Shown in pieces: positions 58,542-64,000 of a DNA stretch of 64,000 nt. Every line of letters begins with the position of its first letter. Within the stretch, counting starts at the first letter, position 1. Source of the DNA: Litsea cubeba (taxonomy: Eukaryota; Streptophyta; Magnoliopsida; Laurales; Lauraceae); the NCBI GenBank assembly GCA_012931725.1, contig CM022948.1, positions 17,101,098 through 17,165,097 of the forward strand. The letters are read 5' to 3'. The notes beneath the pieces were generated by a model that worked only from the letters and a program-made list of their open reading frames with translations, ran no database searches and had not been told where the DNA came from. The position numbers and the translations under genes are program-made.

Positions 58542-59607
58542 TGTTGGAATTTGAGATGACTTGAGAAGCTTAATGAAGCATTGAAGTGTTTAGTATCTCA
58601 AGTAATCATTTTATGTTGGAATTATTGTCAACACAATGTCACAATTGTGGTGTTGATAGTGTGGTAATGATAGAGCTTCAAAGAATAATCAGAGCTAAAA
58701 CAGTTCAGGAATTCAGAATTCCTGAAGCAGAGTGGCAGGTCGACCGGGCACCCCACGCGGTCGACCGGGCAAGAGAAACCTGCAGAAAATAGTCCAGGTT
58801 CGCTCCCAGTTATTTTGTGACACAGTGTGTCGCCGGTCGACCGGGGACCCCATGCAGTCGACCGAGCACGGGAACCAGAATTGCGCAGAAATTAGAACTT
58901 GTGCACGAAAATTCAGGATTCTTGTGTATTTCGTTGGGACTCTTTCTAAACGAATTCTAGCCTAATTTGAACACTCTTAAGGGTTACCATAACCTATATA
59001 AAGGCTTGCTTGGTTCGTTTTCCTATGTACAGAAGAGAAGAGAGAACAAAAAGAGAGTTTTGGAGAGAAGAGTGATTGGAGAAGGAGCTGTTGCTGTGTG
59101 CAGTTGTGTTGCAAGTTTCTACAGCAAGTGTGGACGAGAATGTGCTCATGAAGATGGTGATTCGTCCATAAGATAAGTGTCTCTCTATTTATGCTTTAAA
59201 TATCAATTTGTAAGGGATTGAGACAGAGAGATTGTAGAGGGGAAGGGCTGTAGAAAAGTTCTCTACTTTAATTCTGTAGAACATCAAGTTGGTGCTTGGT
59301 GTTAGGAGTTTGGTGATCCTATCTGTTGGTGCAGATAAATTGTAAAGGGAATAGGTGCTTCCTAGATAGTTGGTGCTATCTGAAACTTAAGGGTTGGTGC
59401 TCTTTGTCGTTGGTGCGACTAAATAGATACAGACCTGTTCCGGATAGGTGTTCGGACAGTCTTTGAACCGTGGATGTAGCCTTTCGGTGAACCACGTTAA
59501 ATCTGGTGTCCTTGTGTGATTTGATTTGCTTTTGTTGTTAAATTGGACCTGTTTTTAAGGAATCACCGATTCACCCCCCCCCCTCTCAGTGATCGCGATA
59601 TCTAACA
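58542..59607 (+). repeat. 5' LTR of the copia element
   Basis: It starts TGTTGGAATTTGAG and ends ATATCTAACA, the TG...CA form. It contains four copies of a GGTCGACCGGG-like motif (58738-58863) and a TATATAAAG box at 58995-59003. Confidence 0.93.
58995..59003 (+). promoter_or_regulatory. TATA box of the copia LTR
   Basis: TATATAAAG within the LTR, followed by purine-rich leader sequence. It is the likely core promoter of the element. Confidence 0.7.
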
Positions 59608-59609
59608 AT

Positions 59610-59621
59610 TGGTATCAGAGC
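59610..59621 (+). other. Primer binding site, tRNA-Met
   Basis: TGGTATCAGAGC two bases after the LTR end at 59607, complementary to the 3' end of initiator tRNA-Met. Confidence 0.95.
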
Positions 59622-59674
59622 CTTGTTTCCCTTAATAAGCTTAACACGCTAAGGGTGATCTCTTGTCAAATAAG

Positions 59675-61282
59675 ATGGCATCCAATATAGGGAATAAGAA
59701 AGCACCTTTGTTTGATGGTTCTAATTACTCCTTCTGGAAGATTAGAATGCAGGCTTTCATCAAATCACTTGGCTATGATGTCTGGGAGACTGTCAGAGTC
59801 GGTTACAACACTGCCATCATACCCAATGATGCTACAACGAAGAAGTTAGCAGACAACGACTCCAAGGCGCAGAATGCACTCTTTAGTGGCCTTGTGGACA
59901 GCGAGCTGGTCAAAGTAATTGCATGCAAAACAGCCAAGGAAATATGGGACAAGTTGAAAAGCATTCATGAAGGAGATGAGAAGATCAAAGAAGCGAAATT
60001 GCAAACTCATCGCTCTCAATTCGAGTCTCTTCGCATGGAGGAAAGCGAGAATGTTGACTCGTATATGCAACGAGTAAATGAAGTCACGAATGACATTCGT
60101 GGACTAGGGGAGGAGATTAAAAAACCAGTCATTGTCAAAAAGGTTCTAAGATCTCTTCTTCCCCGGTTTGATTCAAAAGTCTTAGCCATAGAAGAAGCCA
60201 AGGATCTGAATGAATTTACCATGGATGAGTTGCATGGTTCACTCACTGCCTATGAGATGCGCATAGGTAAGACGTCTTCATCTGATAGAGAAGCGGCCTT
60301 CAAAGTTCAGAAAAAGGGAAAAGAGACTGCTGGTCACGATGCTGATACTGATGATGATGAGCTTGAGGCTCAATTAGTTAGAAAGCTGAAGAAAGGAAGC
60401 AATGGAAAGTATAAAGGGAAGCTACCCTTTAAATGCTTCAATTGTGGCGGTGTTGGTCACTTTGCTGCGAAGTGTCCGCTGAAAGAAAATAATGATGATG
60501 ACTCTTATGTTGATAAGAGTAAATGGAAGAAAAATTTCAGAAAAAGGGGCAAAGCAAAAAGCTTCATCAGTCAATATAATGACAGCTCGTCTGAAACTTC
60601 AGACGATGATGAATCAGCCGAGGCAACTGAAGCTCTCTTCATGGTCACTGTTGAAGAAGAAGAGGAGCAAGAGCCGGAAGAGGAAGAGGAGGCTGAGGTC
60701 AATCTTGAAGAAGAACTCATTGCCGCACTTGAAGAGCTTAGCATGGAACGAAAAACAAGTAAGAAAAATCTGAAACTTCTTCATGAATCTGAAAGTTCAG
60801 TTATTGCTTTGAAAACTCAAGTTGAAGAATATAAAAGAATGGTGGAAGTCCTTGAAAATCAAATAAGTATCAAAAAGGAAGAGGCTATGAAACTTGAAAC
60901 TGAAATCGCTAGAGCAAAGGCTGAAAACTTGGAAAGTCGTCAAAAACTCAAAGTGCTCCAAGCAATTGAAGGGACAATGAAACTCAATGAAATTCTGAAA
61001 TTTCAAAAGCCCTTCCACAATAAATTTGGTATTGGATTTGAGGCCGGAGAGTCCTCTAAAGCTGCACCTTCTTTGTTTATGAAACAAAGTGCCATACCTC
61101 TCAAGGCTACAAAGCTTCAAATTCAGCCCAGTATTGAGATGGTCAATAAGAAAAGGTTTGTGGAGTTTAACAAGCCACCTAAGAAAGGAAGTTCAGATTC
61201 TATGGTTATTGCTATCATTGTAATAGATATGGACATAAAAGAGCTGATTGCAAATTCTATGTTAGAAACAGCCCATTTGTGA
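59675..61282 (+). CDS. Copia gag (frameshifted at the end)
   Basis: The ATG at 59675 starts MASNIGNKKAPLFDG; the upstream in-frame codons are not an AUG start. Capsid motifs are NYSFWKIRMQAFIKSLGYD and LKSIHEGDEKIKEAKLQTHR. A CCHC zinc knuckle, CFNCGGVGHFAAKC, is at 60434-60475. It is followed by a Ser/acidic stretch and a long coiled coil (about 60650-60990). The frame is lost near 61200; a second knuckle, CYHCNRYGHKRADC (61210-61251), lies in another frame. Gag assembles the particle and binds RNA. Confidence 0.92.
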   Translation: MASNIGNKKAPLFDGSNYSFWKIRMQAFIKSLGYDVWETVRVGYNTAIIPNDATTKKLADNDSKAQNALFSGLVDSELVKVIACKTAKEIWDKLKSIHEGDEKIKEAKLQTHRSQFESLRMEESENVDSYMQRVNEVTNDIRGLGEEIKKPVIVKKVLRSLLPRFDSKVLAIEEAKDLNEFTMDELHGSLTAYEMRIGKTSSSDREAAFKVQKKGKETAGHDADTDDDELEAQLVRKLKKGSNGKYKGKLPFKCFNCGGVGHFAAKCPLKENNDDDSYVDKSKWKKNFRKRGKAKSFISQYNDSSSETSDDDESAEATEALFMVTVEEEEEQEPEEEEEAEVNLEEELIAALEELSMERKTSKKNLKLLHESESSVIALKTQVEEYKRMVEVLENQISIKKEEAMKLETEIARAKAENLESRQKLKVLQAIEGTMKLNEILKFQKPFHNKFGIGFEAGESSKAAPSLFMKQSAIPLKATKLQIQPSIEMVNKKRFVEFNKPPKKGSSDSMVIAIIVIDMDIKELIANSMLETAHL

Positions 61283-63182
61283 CTAGGAACCCTTTTTCAA
61301 TCCTAAACAGCCACAAAATTGAGTGATATAAGTGTCATAATTATGGACACTTGGCTAGGGATTGTAGGTTGCCTATTGCTAACCAATTTCAGGTTGAAAA
61401 GAAACCCAAGTTAGTTAAGGCATGGAGGGCAAAGAAAAGGGAAGATAATTCCAAGGAATCTCTCATTGTGCAAACGGCATTCAATGCACAAAAGAAGGCA
61501 GCACCATGGGTCCTTGATAGTGGCTGTTCAAGCCATATGACAGGTGATAAGGAAAAATTCGTCAAATTACAGCACTATGAAGGCGGATCAGTGAAGTTTG
61601 GTAACAATGATGGTGCCAAAATCTGCGGAAAAGGTGTTGTTCAGCTAAAGGCAAACAAGATCAGATCAGACGAGGTCTTATATGTGTCTGGACTGAGACA
61701 CAACTTGCTTAGTGTGAGCCAGATCTGTGACAAAGGCCACGAAGTTGTCTTCACTAAGAATGGGTTTGCTATCAAGAAGTGTAGCAACGGCAAAACGGTG
61801 GCTACTGGATCTAGGACTGCTGGAAATCTCTATACATTGTCAGATGGAGCTGAAAAGACTTGCTTGATGAGTCGGACAGAGGAAAGTTGGTTGTGGCACA
61901 AACGCCTTGGGCATCTAAACTTTGATAACATGTCAAAGATTTGCAACTCAAAGGCTGTCAGAGGTATGTCTACAGTTGAAAAGCCTGCCAACCCCATTTG
62001 CGATTCTTGCCAAAAGGGAAAGCAAACGAGGGTAATGTTCAAGTCAAAGGAGCATCATTCAAAGAAACCTCTTGAGCTAGTGCACACTGATCTCTGTGGA
62101 CCGATGCGAACTCAAAGCACCAATGGAGATAAGTATTTTATGTTATGCATTGAAGATTATACTCGTATGACATGGGTATTGTTTCTTAAGCATAAACATC
62201 AAGCACTTGATCGTTTTAAAGTGTTTAAAGCACAGGTTGAAAATATGCTTGGAAAACGTATCAAGATTTTAAGGTCTGATCGAGGCGGTGAATTCACATC
62301 TGAAGAGTTCACTAACTATTGTGTGCACCATGGCATTCAAAGACAATATTCAGCCCCTAGAACTCCACAGTAAAATGGAGTTGTCGAACGGAAAAATCGC
62401 ACCGTGCAAGAGATGGCTCGCACAATGCTAACTGAGAGCAAGCTAGCTGACAAATACTGGAAGGAGGCAATCCATACGGCTGTATACATTCAGAATCGAT
62501 GCTTGATCAGGCCACATGAAGACAAAACTCCTTATGAGCTATGGTTTGGGAGAAAAGCAACAGTCAAGCACTTCAGAGTCTTCGGTAGCAAGTGTTACAT
62601 CAAGCGTCTTTAACAAAATCGGGCAAATTTGATGAAAGAGCTGATGAAGGTATATTTCTGGGTTACTCCTCCTCTAGTAAGGCTTACAGATGTCTTAACA
62701 AAAGAACCAGAAAAATCATAGAAAGTGCCGATGTTAGAATTGATGAAAACCGTGAATCAAAGAATGTAACTCATCATGACAGTCCAGTTTATGAGGACTC
62801 AAGTGAGATTGATGATGAAGTGGCTGAACCTAATGATTCTGAGAAATCAAAGGATGACTCAGAGGATGCTACACCTAGAAAGAAAAGCACTTGGGTAGAG
62901 CAACACCCTAAGGATCAAATCATTGGAGATCCTGAGGCCGGTGTTAAAACAAGACAAAGTGTAGTTAGCAATTACTCACTTGTGTCCACCATTGAACCCA
63001 AGACTGTGGCTGAAGCTAGTCTCGATGAAAGTTGGTTGAAAGCTATGCATGAGGAGTTGGAGCAAATTGAGAAGAACTCCACATGGGAACTAGTTTCTAG
63101 ACCTACCGATAAGAATGTTATTGGTACTAAATGGGTCTTTCGGAATAAGCTGAATGAAGATGGTGATCGGACCCAAGTGTAG
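61283..63182 (+). pseudogene. Copia pol: zinc knuckle, protease, integrase, RT start
   Basis: A third knuckle (61324-61365) has its first Cys codon as TGA. Protease: PWVLDSGCSSHMTG, Asp at 61516. Integrase: zinc-binding LWHKRLGHLNFDNMSKI, then HTDLCGP (Asp 62089), SDRGGEF (Asp 62278) and NGVVERKNR (Glu 62386), with a TAA at 62371 just before the Glu block. The integrase C-terminus ends at a frame change near 62612. RT begins ESWLKAMHEELEQIEKNSTW and breaks after NKLNEDG where the nested insertion starts. Confidence 0.9.
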
Positions 63183-64000
63183 GGTGCGATTGTAGTAATA
63201 AAACTGGTGAGACCAGGTCGATCCACAGGGAGCTTTGAAAATAAGGCTTTCCAACTTTTTCACCTGCCCTAAATAAAATCTAATTTTAGCCTAAGATTTA
63301 GAAAAATACATTCATCATTCCTACTTTAAATTAAAATTAAATACATTTCCAGAAATAAAAATTCCTAAATCTAAAATGAATCACAAGTTGCTACAAAAGA
63401 ATACACAAATTAGAACATCAAATTAGAAACAAGCCAAAACTTACCAAAAATAAAACTAAGAAGCTAAATTAGAACAAAATAAACCTAAGTTAGAAACCAA
63501 ATTAATCAAAACATGTTCAATAAAGATTGGTAACAAATCAAATCAATCAAAAAGGAAACAACCTACCTTTTTTTACCAAGTTAATCAACTCCCTAAAGTT
63601 AAGGACTTTCCAAATAAATAAAGATTTTCAAATCATAATAATTTTAGAAAGCATTAAGTCAATCATACCATACGTTAGAATTTCCAAATATTAAGAAGCT
63701 TCCTAAGTTAAAATGTTCAATAAAAAAAATCAGAAAGATCTTTTATTTCTGGAAATTATCTAAATAATAAAAAAAACACAAAATTAGAAACTAATCCTAA
63801 AGTTAGAAAGTTAGTAATGCAATGTATGTCATGAGATGTTAGAAAATTCTAAGGCTAGAAAACTAGTATGCAGGGCTGTTTTTATGCATGATTTTTTCCT
63901 AATCTAATGCAACCAAAAACTGAGTTTAATGGCTGAATTTTGAACTAAGATGATGCATGAATCAAATAAAAAAAATGGAAGTGGAAAACGATTTTAAAAC
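63161..64000 (+). mobile_element. LTR-like element of the AT-rich family (copy 2), nested in copia RT
   Basis: It starts TGGTGATCGGACCCAAGTGT in the middle of the copia RT and continues with GGTGAGACCAGGTCGATCCA, then A-rich sequence to the window end. The first 100 bases resemble those at 13349. It runs out of the window, so length and right end are unknown. Confidence 0.55.

Larger units (their letters stand above)
58542..63163 (+). mobile_element. Ty1/copia element, 5' part
   Basis: A 1066-bp LTR is followed by a tRNA-Met primer site, gag, protease, integrase and the first part of RT. Integrase before RT identifies Ty1/copia. The element is cut in RT at about 63161 by another insertion; the 3' LTR is outside the window. 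It inserted into the leader of T2. Confidence 0.93.

Noticed and set aside
1..64000. tRNA, rRNA, CRISPR arrays or bacterial-type operons
   Set aside because: No cloverleaf, rRNA core or spaced direct-repeat array was recognised. Tandem arrays found here have no unique spacers, and the sequence is plant nuclear DNA.

Overview
The window is nuclear DNA from a flowering plant. It contains one low-copy host gene, and the rest is transposon sequence. Evidence for a plant: a spliced ABC1-type (UbiB/ADCK) kinase gene of the plant ABC1K group, a Tat-lineage Ty3/gypsy element with two RNase H domains, a chromovirus, a plant Ty1/copia element, CACTA and hAT DNA transposons, and a plant mobile domain (PMD) gene. 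I cannot name the species. A run of 100 N at 34833-34932 marks a scaffold gap.

1-22.8 kb: the 3' part of an ABC1K gene on the + strand. Eight or nine exons are recognisable between 1116 and 22797; the upstream exons lie outside the window. The introns are large and hold transposons: a GA microsatellite, an 875-bp hAT remnant with an exact 8-bp target duplication, an old internally deleted Ty3/gypsy element, an LTR-like segment of an unnamed family, a solo LTR, and a 6.3-kb Ty3/gypsy chromovirus (14512-20847, minus strand). The chromovirus has almost identical LTRs and a 5-bp target duplication, and it lies in a last large intron of about 9.9 kb. Exons from 11131 onward carry several single-base indels against the expected frame, and so does the young chromovirus. 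Indel errors in the assembly therefore explain this at least as well as gene death.

24.0-36.5 kb: an LTR fragment; a rearranged minus-strand Ty3/gypsy element (RT-RNase H-partial integrase between two related LTRs, with gag and protease missing); a segment with CACTA-like subterminal sequence; a truncated ubiquitin coding fragment preceded by a leader-intron acceptor; the scaffold gap; and a clear CACTA right end at 36532.

36.5-58.5 kb: two rearranged copies of one Tat-lineage Ty3/gypsy family fused 3' to 3'. Copy T1 (+ strand) has protease, G-patch, RT, RNase H, a second RNase H and integrase but has lost gag. Copy T2 (minus strand) has an extra ORF upstream of gag, then gag and protease, but has lost pol. 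Downstream of pol, both carry an intron-containing gene on the strand opposite to gag-pol. T1 has it in full, with a PMD-like first exon and a coiled-coil 3' part; T2 has only the 3' exons. This antisense PMD gene and the inverted fusion are the most interesting objects in the window. Conserved tandem repeats fill the element's 3' region, and a separate six-unit array lies upstream of ORF1 in T2.

58.5-64 kb: a Ty1/copia element on the + strand with a 1066-bp 5' LTR, tRNA-Met primer site, gag with three zinc knuckles, protease, integrase and the start of RT. It is interrupted at about 63161 by an AT-rich LTR-like element of the same family as the segment at 13349. Apart from the ABC1K gene, essentially all coding sequence seen is transposon-derived and most of it is broken.
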